A stretch of 64,000 nt of DNA from Acidobacteriota bacterium (GTDB taxonomy: Bacteria > Acidobacteriota > UBA4820 > DSQY01): positions 40,941 to 104,940 of the forward strand of contig JAJYLT010000008.1 in assembly GCA_021787565.1 (NCBI GenBank). Direction: 5' to 3'. How positions within the stretch are numbered: the stretch's first letter is position 1; every line of letters starts with the position of its first letter. The notes beneath the pieces are model-generated. The model was not told where the DNA came from, did not search any database, and worked only from the letters and a program-made list of their open reading frames with translations. The translations under genes and the position numbers were made by a program. Of the stretch, positions 46,648 to 57,209 are shown one piece after another.

Positions 46648-47616
46648 CTACTTGTAGGCCGGCACGGGAGGGGGATTGTGATGATGCCGGTTGAGCGGCT
46701 CCGGCCTCTTGCCGGCCGGGCGGGCATGCGGCGCCTTCGGCCTTTTCCCGGCGTTCGAGGCTGAACTCGGCGGCTTGACCGGGTGACCGGCGGGCCTGGA
46801 GACCCTTCCCGACCCGACGTCCATCCTATTCAAATTGGTGCGGGGAGGGAGGTTGCTTCTCGAGGGACGGATTTCCCGAACGCCATCGCGCGGCCCCTTG
46901 GCGGGGGCCGCCCGGCGCGAGTTGAAGAGGCCGGGCCTCGGCGTCGCGGCGATGGCGGGCCGTCCGTGATTCACCGACGCCAGAAGCTCCCGGTTCCTCC
47001 CGGCGCTCCGCTGTTGTTCCATCTGCATGGCCGTGGGGGGCCTGTGCCCCTCACGCGCGACCCGCTCCTGTTCAGGGGTCGGCCGTGCCGCGATTCCGCC
47101 GCGCCCGCCGTTGTAACTCACGCGCGTCTCGCTGCGTACTGCCACCGGCCTGCGGTATACGTTGCGAATCACGGTGGTGTTCACGTTGGTCACGGTGGTG
47201 TTGTAATAGAATTGGGAGCCTCGCCAGAATCCGCCTCCGTAGCCGACTCCGTCGTATCCGAATCCGTACACCACCCCGCCGTAGAATCCAACCCGCGGAC
47301 CCCAATAGCCCGCATGCCAGACGAAGATGCCGCCGCTCCAGCCCCAATAGCCGGGCGTCCACAGGAGCCCGACGGCGGGCGGCTCCACCCACGTTCCGGG
47401 CACCCAGTAGTATCCTTCCGGCCCCCACGCCCAGTAACCCGGCGTCCAGATGTAGCCAGTGGCCGGACAGGGGGGCTGCACGTAGACTGGAAGCACCGGC
47501 GGGGCGATGGTGACGGAAACCGCCACCTGGGCGGACAATCCGCTCGGAACGGCCGGGATAATCAGCACGATCGCCGCCACGGCGGCGATCACCGAAAATC
47601 TCTTCTCGACTCTCAT
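46648..47616 (-). CDS. Secreted YXWGXW-repeat protein
   Basis: 322 residues behind AAAGGAGG. A signal peptide (about 1-29, ending GLSAQ) leads to aromatic YXWGXW-type repeats (about 50-125): GYIWTPGYWAWGPEGYYW, LLWTPGYWGWSGG and FVWHAGYWGP. A Gly/Tyr-rich patch follows, then a long basic, Pro/Arg-rich, low-complexity C-terminal half ending PPPVPAYK. Such proteins are exported and of unknown function; the basic tail suggests interaction with cell wall or nucleic acid. Confidence 0.85.
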   Translation of the reverse strand: MRVEKRFSVIAAVAAIVLIIPAVPSGLSAQVAVSVTIAPPVLPVYVQPPCPATGYIWTPGYWAWGPEGYYWVPGTWVEPPAVGLLWTPGYWGWSGGIFVWHAGYWGPRVGFYGGVVYGFGYDGVGYGGGFWRGSQFYYNTTVTNVNTTVIRNVYRRPVAVRSETRVSYNGGRGGIAARPTPEQERVAREGHRPPTAMQMEQQRSAGRNRELLASVNHGRPAIAATPRPGLFNSRRAAPAKGPRDGVREIRPSRSNLPPRTNLNRMDVGSGRVSRPAGHPVKPPSSASNAGKRPKAPHARPAGKRPEPLNRHHHNPPPVPAYK

Positions 47617-47962
47617 CGGGCACCTCCTTTCGTTCAGAACTGGTCTAGCAAGATTGCCGCCAACTCTCCAGCCGCTAGGGGCGGCAATGCGCAGTTCCGG
47701 TCTGCGCGCCCCGGCCCACATACGAAGCGCCGTTGGCGTTGAGGCGCAATCCAGTCCCCGCTGGGCTTCCGAATGGCGAGCAGCCCTCAAAGCAGATGCG
47801 CTCATGCACAGCGAAGCCGCCTCTCCCTCGTCGAGAGACGGGCCGATAGTCCCTTGAGGCGCGCCGACTCCTGAGCTTGGCTTTGGAAGAGCAGGGAAAA
47901 ATTCCCTGCGATGAGCTATCGGCTGGCCGCCGCCAATCCAGGCGCCCATGCCCGGGAGGCGA
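47617..47962. other. Upstream region of the YXWGXW gene with a hairpin
   Basis: No gene. ATTGCCGCC (47653-47661) and GGCGGCAAT (47680-47688) form a perfect 9-bp hairpin 37-72 bp before the start codon, possibly in the mRNA leader. Confidence 0.5.
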
Positions 47963-48060
47963 CAAGCGTCCTCGGCGGATCATGGAGGATGTGGGCGCCG
48001 AACCCTGACGCAGCAAGAGGCTCCCCGCCGCCGGCGCGCCTGTCGAGGGCGGGGGACGGT
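47963..48060. repeat. Dispersed ~98-bp element, copy B
   Basis: Homologous to 12772-12869. It has CAAGCGT, GAGGATG, CCCTGACG, GCCGCCGGCGC and GGGGGACGGT in the same order and spacing. The hairpin reads CGCCT-gtcga-GGGCG here. It adjoins the truncation point of an IS66 tnpB remnant. Confidence 0.6.
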
Positions 48061-48105
48061 TCGTGTCAGATGGAGAAAACGACCGCCGCCCCGTGACGGG
48101 AGGGG

Positions 48106-48245
48106 GCTTCACGAAGAGGAAGAGGTCCCCCGAGAGCGGGTCTCGGCAGAGCTCCCGCCGGACCAAAGCGAACAGTCCGTCGAAGCCCTTTATCCACCGG
48201 CGACCCGCAGGCAAAGGCCCGCACCCGCCCCGTGGAGCCGATCAC
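48106..48245 (-). pseudogene. IS66-family tnpB remnant
   Basis: From a GTG at 48245 the frame reads GRVRAFACGSPVDKG, then shifts and continues KGFDGLFALVRRELCRDPLSG and DLFLFVK. That is the N-terminal third of IS66 TnpB, whose canonical pattern is PVDMRKGxDGLxALV...DPxSGxLFVF. About five bases are missing between PVD and KG, and the rest is lost near 48106, so the gene is dead. The GTG overlaps the stop of the upstream accessory frame (GTGA), as in intact IS66 elements. Confidence 0.75.
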
Positions 48246-48553
48246 GACAGCAGCCCCGCCAGCACCGCCGCGCCTTCAACATCCAGCCCCTCGATTCGAA
48301 GGCCGCCCGGCAGCACCACACAGAGTCCGCGCGCCGAGTCCGGCCGTGCGCTTGGAAGCCTGGCCTCCCCGAACACTCCCGAGGGCTTCCCCTCCAACCG
48401 GACCTCCCGGAAAACCCCCTGCTCCGTTTCACCGAGTCGCCGCAGCCCCTCCCGGAGCCCTTCACGAAACGCCTCCACCCGGACAGGCAGCCGCGCCATG
48501 CCCATCACCGCCGCCACTCCGCGCCCCGCACCCACCGTCTTGCGCCTCGCCAT
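48242..48553 (-). CDS. IS66-type accessory protein (orphan)
   Basis: 103 residues ending LCVVLPGGLRIEGLDVEGAAV, which resembles the C-terminus of IS66 accessory proteins (a LPGGxRI strand then a helix). The first half is basic and helical. Its stop overlaps the tnpB start, the normal IS66 arrangement. No tnpC transposase gene is present, so this is a relic of an insertion sequence. Confidence 0.55.
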   Translation of the reverse strand: MARRKTVGAGRGVAAVMGMARLPVRVEAFREGLREGLRRLGETEQGVFREVRLEGKPSGVFGEARLPSARPDSARGLCVVLPGGLRIEGLDVEGAAVLAGLLS

Positions 48554-48626
48554 CCCCGAACGTCCTCACGAGGTCCCAGCATGGCCACTCACCCTCAATC
48601 AAGTCCAGACGGGCTACGGCGAGGAT

Positions 48627-49009
48627 TTACTGAAGAACATTCCCGGTGTCCAGGTCCTGCGTCGTACCACCAGGCGTGTAATCCACCCGCGCCAGGGGCT
48701 CGTAGGTGCCGGGTAGCCACAGGTAGTCCTCGTTCGCCCCGGACGAGGGCGTGTACTCCTCGATCAGCTTCCCGCTGGGATCGCAGAAAAACACCGCCGC
48801 CGCGCCTCTCGCCGTCTTCTTCACCCTCCGCCCGTCTCCATCATAGGAGTAGGTTCCCGTGGCTCCGCTGTCCACCGTGGCCAAGCGGTTTCTCTGGGAG
48901 TACTCGTACGTGTGCGTCCCGTCGCCCGTCATGTTCCCGTTGGAATCGCACGTGTAGGTACCCGGCTCACTCCCCGTGGCGGTCTGAAGTCTGTTGGTGC
49001 CAGAGATCA
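48627..49009 (-). pseudogene. Displaced Rhs/YD-repeat core fragment
   Basis: About 127 codons beginning GTNRLQTATGSEPGTY and including DGTHTYEYSQRNRLATVD, YSYDGDGRRVKKTA and YLWLPGTYEPLARVD. It is a diverged duplicate of the segment encoded around 51140-50820 of the main Rhs gene. It lacks a usable start codon and begins at the stop of the preceding gene, so it marks a recombination junction. Confidence 0.85.
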
Positions 49010-49966
49010 ATGGGTGCAGTAATAGTAGATCCTGCGGACCATCTGCTCGTAGGGCTTCTGTGGGGCCTTCGAGGGATCGGGATGTGTGTGGTACTTGGAG
49101 AACACAACCCAGTTACCGTGGGAGTCGCAGACCAGGCTGTCCCATTCTTGGAGCTTATCCCTGCCTTGGTAGTACGAAACGGTTTCAATGTGGCCAGAAT
49201 GGCTATAGGAGTATCGGATTCTCTTCAGTATCAGGCCGGTGGGCTGGCGAAAGGTGACATCAGATGGTTGTCCCTTTTCATTGTAGGCATAGATCATTCT
49301 TTGGTAGGGCTGCTTGTCCGGTCCGGCCAGGAACTCTACCGTTTCCTTGAGGCCTCGAGTGTTGTAGGAGGTCAAGGTTGCCTGTCTAAGCTTTCCGTGG
49401 GTATACCATTCTTCCTTGACTGGCTTCCCTGCCTTGTTGAAATGCGTGACGACCGTGCTCTCTAGCTTGCCCTTGGCATCGAAGAGAGAGTCCTCCCTGG
49501 TTCCGTCCGGTCCGTACCTGATGGTCAGCGAATCGAGGAGGTGCCCCCCCTTGTTGCGGGTCTCGCTTCTCTCCCGTCGCCCCTGTGAATCATAGAAATA
49601 CGTCGTTACTTCATCTGGCTCCTTGGAGGGACCAAAGTAGCGCACGATCTGTTTTGTGACCAGTTGGTCTGGCCCGTACTGAGTCAGATACTGAGTCGCA
49701 ACACATCCGTCCTCGCCATGGCTGGTTTCTTCAATCATCCTACCCAGGGGGTCGTACACAAGAATCTTGGTGGCTTTCGTCGTCCCGACCGTATCTAGGC
49801 TAAGCTTGAAAGAAGCCTTGGGTGCAAGGACTTCCTCGATGATGCACACATGAACCGGTCCTGAGAGTTGTTCTGTCCTCAAGTCCATCGTGGCTTGACC
49901 ACGGATGGACACCGATACGAGTAGAGGCAGTAGCGCAGTAAGAAAAAAGGAGCACCTTAGGTTCAT
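49007..49966 (-). CDS. Secreted YD-like repeat protein next to the Rhs tip
   Basis: 319 residues with a signal peptide (MNLRCSFFLTALLPLLVS to about RGQA). Repeated beta-type units follow, such as YDPLGRMIEETSHGED, YFYDSQGRRERSETR and FDAKGKLESTVVTHF, distantly like YD repeats. The ATG overlaps the stop of the Rhs gene (ATGA), so it is translated with it. Base composition is less GC-rich than its neighbours. Position suggests an immunity or accessory gene of the Rhs tip, but the signal peptide and fold do not prove it. Confidence 0.7.
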   Translation of the reverse strand: MNLRCSFFLTALLPLLVSVSIRGQATMDLRTEQLSGPVHVCIIEEVLAPKASFKLSLDTVGTTKATKILVYDPLGRMIEETSHGEDGCVATQYLTQYGPDQLVTKQIVRYFGPSKEPDEVTTYFYDSQGRRERSETRNKGGHLLDSLTIRYGPDGTREDSLFDAKGKLESTVVTHFNKAGKPVKEEWYTHGKLRQATLTSYNTRGLKETVEFLAGPDKQPYQRMIYAYNEKGQPSDVTFRQPTGLILKRIRYSYSHSGHIETVSYYQGRDKLQEWDSLVCDSHGNWVVFSKYHTHPDPSKAPQKPYEQMVRRIYYYCTH

Positions 49967-52900
49967 TGCTTCCTCTTCTGGCAGACGTCCTTACAGCATG
50001 AGCACTCACCTCCAGCCCCGCCGTACGAAATGCCCACCATAGTGCAGTGCGCCGTACCCTTCTCCGCCATGCATAGATCGCTAAAATGGTATTCCCACTG
50101 CAGCCATCCTTCGTAGTTTCGATACGGGTTGAAATTCGTGCTGTCCCAGAAGAGCAATTGAGCCGGCGGGTCGCAAGGTACCACCCACCCTGGATCCGGC
50201 TTCTTGCAGTCAAAGGAGGCAGAGTGAGGGCTGGTTCGTCTCCAGCGGCAGTGGTGGCCTGGTGCGGCAGCGGCGCGAAGGCCGGTGAAGTCTACGTGAC
50301 TTATCGGGCTATCGAGAGCATACAGATAGAGCGCAGTGGTGATTACTCTAGCCACCCCTAGTGGGTCTGGCTCCCAGTACCTCCCTGCTTTTTCGTCGTA
50401 GTCCCTGAAGTAGTTCTGGCTCAGCCCCGTCTCCCCATCCCAGTACTGGCCGGGGAAGCGGAGGTTGTTTTCGATGGTGAGGACAGGCATAGAGTACATG
50501 CCCCCGAAGGGGTACTCCTCGGCTTGCCAGACGAGGGCGCCGGAGCTGTTGGTCATCGCAAGGGGCGTGCCCAGGTGGTCGCTGTGGTAGAAGTACAGCG
50601 TATCGGTCAGGGTCCGCCGGAAGGCCCGATAGGCGTAATTGGCGCCATCATTGAGCACGCCATCGTCGAAGGTCTTCGCGCTCTGGACGGGCCCCAAGAC
50701 CTGCGGGCTGCTGAACGTGAACGACGTGGAGCGCCTGGCGACGAACGGCCCGGAGCTGCCATCGAGGCTCCAGTCCAGGTGCACGTTGGGGCTGCTCTTG
50801 CTGCACCGTAGGACGTCCCCGTCATCGGTGTCGGCCAGGCCGAAGTCCACCCTCGCGAGGGGCTCGTAGGTGCCCGGAAGCCACACGTAGTCCTTGCCCT
50901 CATTCGTCGCCGGGATGTACTCCTCGAGAAGCTTGCCGTCTGGATCATAGAAATAGAGCGTGGTCACGCCGCTGGCGGTCTTCATGACGCGTCGCCCGTC
51001 CCCGTCGTATGAATAGGCCGCCGTGGTCCCGTTGTCCACCGTGGCCAGACGGTCGCGCTGGGAGTACTGGTAGGTGTGCGTTCCGTCGCCCGTCGTGTTC
51101 CCGTCTGAATCATGGCCGTAGGTCCCCGGTTCGCTTCCGGTAGCCGTGGCAAGGCGGTTTGTGCCCACGGTGTAGGTGTATGTCGTGCTGTTCGCGCCCT
51201 CCACCTTGGTCAGCCGGTTTCCGTTCGCATCATAGGAGTAGCTTCCCGCACCCCACGGGCCGTTCGCCGTGGTTAGCCGATGGGCCGCGTCGTACCCGAA
51301 GGACCGGTTGTTGGCCGCATTCAAGTTATCCGTGATGCCCGTGATGGTGTCGTCGTCCTGCCAGGTGTAGGTCTTGCTGATGAGGCTTCCCAGGGTCCAG
51401 GTCCACATCCTGTAGCGTGAATCGAAGGTTCGGGTATCGGCCAGGCCGTTTCCGAAGGTGATGCCGGTGTGAGGGCCGAAGGGTTCGTAGGTGATGGAGG
51501 ATACGACCGCGGTCGCCGTCCCGTTCACGAGGGCGGAAACCGCGGAGACCTCGTCACTCGTGTTGACGGTGAAGGTGGCTTGACGGCCGCTGGGGTACTC
51601 AAGGCTCACGAGGTTTCCGTTCTTATCGTAGCCATAGGTGGTGAAAGCGCTGCTCTGCCCGGCGGGCGTGCGGGCCTCCTCAGAAAGATGCCCTGCCGCG
51701 TCGTAGCAGAAGGTGCTGCACCCGCCGGGCCGGTCATGCCGGTCCTGTGGCCGATGCCGTTGGTGACGCCCGTGGAATCGTAGGTGTAGCCCACGTCGTT
51801 GGAAGCGTCGGGGTAGGAAAGGCCCGTCAGGCGGTTCAGGGCGTCATAGGCCCGCGTCTCGGTCATGCCGTTCGCGTCCGTCTTCGAGGTCTGGTTTCCC
51901 GCGGGATCGTACAGGTACGTAGCTGTGCCCGTATCTGGGGAGACTTGCTGAATGACCTTTCCCGCGTCATCCACCTTGTAGGTGGTCATGAGGCCTCCAG
52001 GGTCAGTCACGTTCGTCACGTGGTCCTGGGTGTCATAGCCGTACTGCGTCAGAAGATCGGTACACCCTGGTGGGGTGCACGTACCCAGGCAGGTGGCTGG
52101 GGGAGTTCCGAGATACTGGTGGACCTTGGTCTTCCGGTTCAAGGCGTCGTATTCGAAGCACGTGAGGTGTCCCACGGGGTCGGTGATGGAGGATTCGTTG
52201 CCCGCGTTGTCGTAAGCGTAAGCCCAGTAGATGGAGTCCGCACCCGGCGGCACGCCGGCGTTGTAGTACACGTATTGAAGGCGGTTGTAGGAATCGTAGG
52301 CGTAGTTCGTGAACTTGGTCACCACGGCCGTGGGGTCTTGAAGTTCCTCACGTGTCTTCCGTCCTTCCGTGTTGTAGGTGCTGAGGGTCTTGTTCCCGGC
52401 TTGGTCCGTGATCGAGGTCAGCCGGTTCACCGTGTCGTAGTCGTAGGTCAGGGTGTTTCCGTTGGGAAGGGTCAAGATGTGGACCAAGCCTACGTCGTTG
52501 AGCGTGTAACTCGTCGTAAGGTCTACTCCTCCGGGACCCGCTCCCTTGAGGGTCGTGCTCGTAAGCCTGTCCAGGGCGTCATAGGCGTCGTCCCGCTCCA
52601 CGCCGTTTTCGTCCACGACGACCATGGGCTCTCCGGAGAGCGTGTAGGCGTTGTATGACGTCACGTGGCCGAGTGCATCGGTGATGGTGTGCAGCCGCCC
52701 GCGCTTGGTCACGTCCGGATCGGAATCGGCGTAGTAGGTGTAGGCCGTGATATCCGAGACGTCCGTCCTCGGCCCATCGACGCTCTGAACTCGCCCGTGG
52801 CTGTCGTAGGTGTACGTGGCCGTGTAGCTGAAAGCCGTTCCGTTGCTGTATCCGGCGAGGTTGTAGGTCAGAAGATCCCCGTTGGTGGGATCGTAGGTGT

Positions 52901-54119
52901 AACTCTCTACTCTGTCGTGCCCGCTTGTGTCCACCGACGGGACCGTCTCGGTTTGAACGAAATGGTAGCTTGGGTCATAGGTATAGGTGGTCGTCCGCTG
53001 CAGGGCGGTCCCGTACGCCTCGGTCCTGGTGAGCACGCCCCCGTAGCCGTCGAAGGTCTGCTTGGTGATGTTGCCGTCTCCGTCGGTGATCTGGGTCTTG
53101 TTCAATTCGTTGTCCAGAACGTAGCTCTCGTTGGTCCCGGAGCCACACGACGTGCAACCCGGCCCGGTGATGGCCGTGGCCACGCCGTTGTAGCGGTCCA
53201 GCGTGTAGGTGGTCGCGTTCCCGAGGGAGTTCGTCACCGTCGTCTGCGTGGGGCTCGAGTACGTGAAGCTCAGGGCGTTGTTGCCGGAGTCCTTATGAAA
53301 GGTGGCCACCCGGTCCGAGCCCTCGTAGCTGAAGGCCTCCACCACGTGGCTCAAGGGGTCCGTCACGGACGTGAGCCGGTGGCTGGCGTCGTAGCCGTAG
53401 GTCCATGCCTTCCCGGTTGCATCGGTCACGGTCTGAAGATTGCCCGAGGCGTCGTAGCCGAAGCCTACGGACCGGGTTCCGTCGGAGAGGGAATTGATCC
53501 GGTTGCTCGCGTCGTAACCAAGCGTGAAGGCCCGCCCGAAGAGGTCCGTCATCGTGGAGAGCCGGTTGCTGCCGTCGTAGGCCAGCGTGACCGTGTTGCC
53601 GTCGCGGTCCACAACCGAGGTGAGCTTCCCGCTGGTGTTGAAGTTGTACTGGGCCTGGTCCTTCGTTGTGATCCGGTAGCCGCCCGTGATGGCGGAGAGA
53701 CTGAGGTGGTCCCGGAGGTTGTCGCCATATCCCCCGGCCAAATTGCCGGCGAAGAGGATCTCCCGCCCTTCGGCGTTGCGGAAGTGGCCCGTGGCCGTGG
53801 TGAACCACAAGGAGAGGTTGTAGGAGTGGGTCCATCCGTAGCCCAGCGGGCCGTTCGTGCTCTCCAGCCGCTGGTTGTAGCGCCGTGAGAAGACGAGGGG
53901 CAGCAGGCCGGCGATGCGCAGGTCCTCCTGGTCGTAGTACATCTTCCCGCTGGCTACATTGATCGGCCCGCCCGTCACCGTCGGGCAAGGTGGCTGCGGG
54001 CAGGAGCCGCAAGGTTCCTGCCTGGGCCTCCGGGGTTCTAACCACCTCCCGCTCCAGCTCCGGAGGCCTCCGTGCCGCAGCCGGCTTGTGAGGATCCTCG
54101 AATCGGGCAGCGCAAGCAC
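49963..54119 (-). pseudogene. Rhs/YD-repeat protein gene with a frameshift
   Basis: Two frames make one Rhs protein of about 1380 residues. The N-terminal part has CPTVTGGPINVASGKMYY and FSRRYNQRL, as in DUF6531-type Rhs starts, then dozens of YD repeats (YDASNRINSLSD, YDALDRLTS). Near 51721 the frame shifts by one base; restoring one G gives GCSTFCYDAAGHLSEEAR and joins the second frame. That frame continues with YD repeats and the core end DPLGVARV with LYLYALDSPISHVDFTGL. A 105-residue variable, Cys-rich C-terminal tip follows (GGECSCCKDVCQ). The N-terminus is uncertain and no signal peptide is visible. Confidence 0.85.
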
Positions 54120-54120
54120 C

Positions 54121-54150
54121 GCAACAGGCGCCAGGATGCGCCCTGTTGCC
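54121..54150. other. Candidate origin of transfer (oriT)
   Basis: An inverted repeat, GCAACAGGCGC (54121-54131) against GCGCCCTGTTGC (54138-54149, one extra G), encloses CAGGAT. On the minus strand this loop reads ATCCTG, the core of the nic site of many MOBP-type oriTs. It is directly upstream of the mobC/relaxase genes, the usual place. A second hairpin, CCGGGGCG / CGCCCCGG (54180-54208), lies between it and mobC. Confidence 0.45.
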
Positions 54151-54232
54151 GCCCGGAGCGGGGGCCTTGCCTCCTCCCTCCGGGGCGCATGCCAGGGCTC
54201 CGCCCCGGCACCCCAAACACGAAGAGGTCGCC

Positions 54233-54565
54233 ATGAGTGATATGGACTCTACGCACACCCCCAAGACCGGCAAGAGACCCCTCCGGGTCAACGTCCGCTT
54301 CTCGAACAAGGAGTACGGCCACCTGTGGGAGCAGTGCTGGATCGTTCGCCAGAGTCCCGCCGGGCTCCTCAGGAGCCTGGCGGCCGGAGCCCGCCTCCGG
54401 CCCGTCCCGAGGTTTCCGGACGACGTTCAGCCGGCCATCAAGAGCCTCGGAGGCAACCTCAACTAGCTCGCCCACCAAGCCAACATGGGCCGGGTGGACA
54501 AGAGTGAAGTGGAGAGCCTCCGGGAGGGCATCGCCCGGCTCCTCGACGTGATCGGAGCGCGGTGA
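54233..54565 (+). pseudogene. MobC-like mobilization protein interrupted by an amber codon
   Basis: The frame starts MSDMDSTHTPKTGKRPLRVN and has VRFSNKEYGHLWEQC, as in MobC/relaxosome accessory proteins. The conserved NLNQLA(R/H)xAN motif reads NLN-stop-LAHQAN: TAG at 54464-54466 stands where CAG (Gln) is expected. Thirty-two further codons (to DVIGAR) run on in frame to a TGA that overlaps the relaxase ATG (TGATG). The ancestral gene was 110 residues. This is a recent nonsense mutation, a base error, or a suppressed stop. Confidence 0.82.
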
Positions 54566-55902
54566 TGCCCGTTCTCAAGATCACCCACGGAGGGAGCAGC
54601 TCGAAGATGATCCACTACCTCCTCGCCCAGGACAAGGACGGCAACCGTCTCCAGGCGCAGGGTGGAAGGGTGGTCGGAAGGGACCCCAAAACGGTCGAAG
54701 CGGAGTTTCGAGAGACCCGGCTCCATTTTGGCGATGGAGCAGGCCGGCAGTACTACCACGTGGCCATAAGCTTCGAGCGCAGCGACCTTGGCGACATGGC
54801 CAACCCCGAGGGAGGACCGGATTACGGGAAACTCCGGGACTACCGCGAGGAGTGGGCTCACGAGACCGGCATCGCCCGGGACCACGAATACCTTGTCGTG
54901 GTCCACGGGAAGAAGGGCCATCCCCACGCCCACGTGATCTGGAACGCCACGGGGCTCGACGGTCACAGGTACCACGACGACAAGCAGAACCTCTCCCGCC
55001 TCCGGGACGTGAACGACCGGCTGGCGAGGCGGCACGGGATTCAGCGCGAGCTGGACCGGGTGTGGGACCCGCACCGCCCGAGTGACAAGTTCATCCGCCA
55101 GGCCGAACGGGGCGGCGGGCGCTACTCCTGGAAGCTGGACCTGCAGGACCGCATCCGCGAGGCGGGGCGGCGTGCTTTCAGCGAGGAGGAGTTCAAGGGA
55201 CGCCTCAAGGAGCAGGGCGTCGAGCTGAGAATCCGCGGCGGGAAGTACAGCTATGCCATGACCGACGAGATGGGGAAACAGCGCGCCATCCGCGAGGCAA
55301 AGCTCGGTGAGCCTTACCAGCGGGAGCACCTGCTGGAGAAGTTCGGCCAGCAGAAGGAGCAGCTCCGGCGAGATCCCGAGGGCTACCGGCGCCGGCTCAA
55401 AGACGAACTGTCGGAGCGCTACTCCTGGCAGAGGGACCTGCGGGGCCGGATCATCGAGGCCCTGAGGCCCGCCAAGAACCACGAGGCTTTCCGGGAGGCC
55501 CTGGAGCGGAAGGGCGTGAGCGCGCACCTTGGAGAAGATGGCCTCTACCGCTTCACCTTCAAGGACCGGCACGGGCTCGACCATACGGACGTCTCCGCGG
55601 CACGGCTCTACTCCACCACTTCCGATCACATCACCAGCCGCATCGAGGAGAACGCCGGGCGCGCCGAGGCGGTCACGGCCCTCAGTGTTGGCAAGATAGC
55701 CGGACGCGAGGCCGGCGGCTTGGTCGCGAGGCTCATGCGCCAAGTAGAGGCGGCCACGCGCGAGCCCCACGGCGCGCGGGGAGGCGAAGGACTGCCCACC
55801 CCCGGGAGGAGCTTCGTATGGAGCGGCCCCGGCGCCCCGACGAAGACGGCGACGGGCATGAGAGGTGGTGAGACTGGAAAAGCTCCGGCAACAGTAGCTT
55901 AA
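54565..55902 (+). CDS. Relaxase / mobilization nuclease
   Basis: 445 residues. N-terminal relaxase domain (PF03432-like): MPVLKITHGGSSSKMIHYLL with the likely nucleophilic Tyr, YYHVAISFERSD, and the metal-binding HGKKGHPHAHVIWNATG (HxHxxxN). The middle and C-terminal half is charged and helical with two repeated blocks (SWKLDLQDRIREA and SWQRDLRGRIIEA). It nicks oriT and leads the strand in conjugal transfer; no transfer apparatus is present, so a helper would be needed. The ATG overlaps the mobC end and the stop overlaps a possible integrase ATG. Confidence 0.9.
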   Translation: MPVLKITHGGSSSKMIHYLLAQDKDGNRLQAQGGRVVGRDPKTVEAEFRETRLHFGDGAGRQYYHVAISFERSDLGDMANPEGGPDYGKLRDYREEWAHETGIARDHEYLVVVHGKKGHPHAHVIWNATGLDGHRYHDDKQNLSRLRDVNDRLARRHGIQRELDRVWDPHRPSDKFIRQAERGGGRYSWKLDLQDRIREAGRRAFSEEEFKGRLKEQGVELRIRGGKYSYAMTDEMGKQRAIREAKLGEPYQREHLLEKFGQQKEQLRRDPEGYRRRLKDELSERYSWQRDLRGRIIEALRPAKNHEAFREALERKGVSAHLGEDGLYRFTFKDRHGLDHTDVSAARLYSTTSDHITSRIEENAGRAEAVTALSVGKIAGREAGGLVARLMRQVEAATREPHGARGGEGLPTPGRSFVWSGPGAPTKTATGMRGGETGKAPATVA

Positions 55903-55940
55903 TGGAGCCAACCGGTTCCCGACAGAGAAAGGAGGCAGGC

Positions 55941-57158
<1,218 letters not shown>

Positions 57159-57209
57159 CATAGGGTGGGGCCTCGGACCGGTCAAGGCGGAAGCGACCTT
57201 GGGCCTGGA

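Noticed and set aside
51606..54119. Plus-strand open frames inside the Rhs region (for example 52665-53888)
   Set aside because: They are Val/Gly-rich complements of YD repeats; the minus strand gives the protein family.
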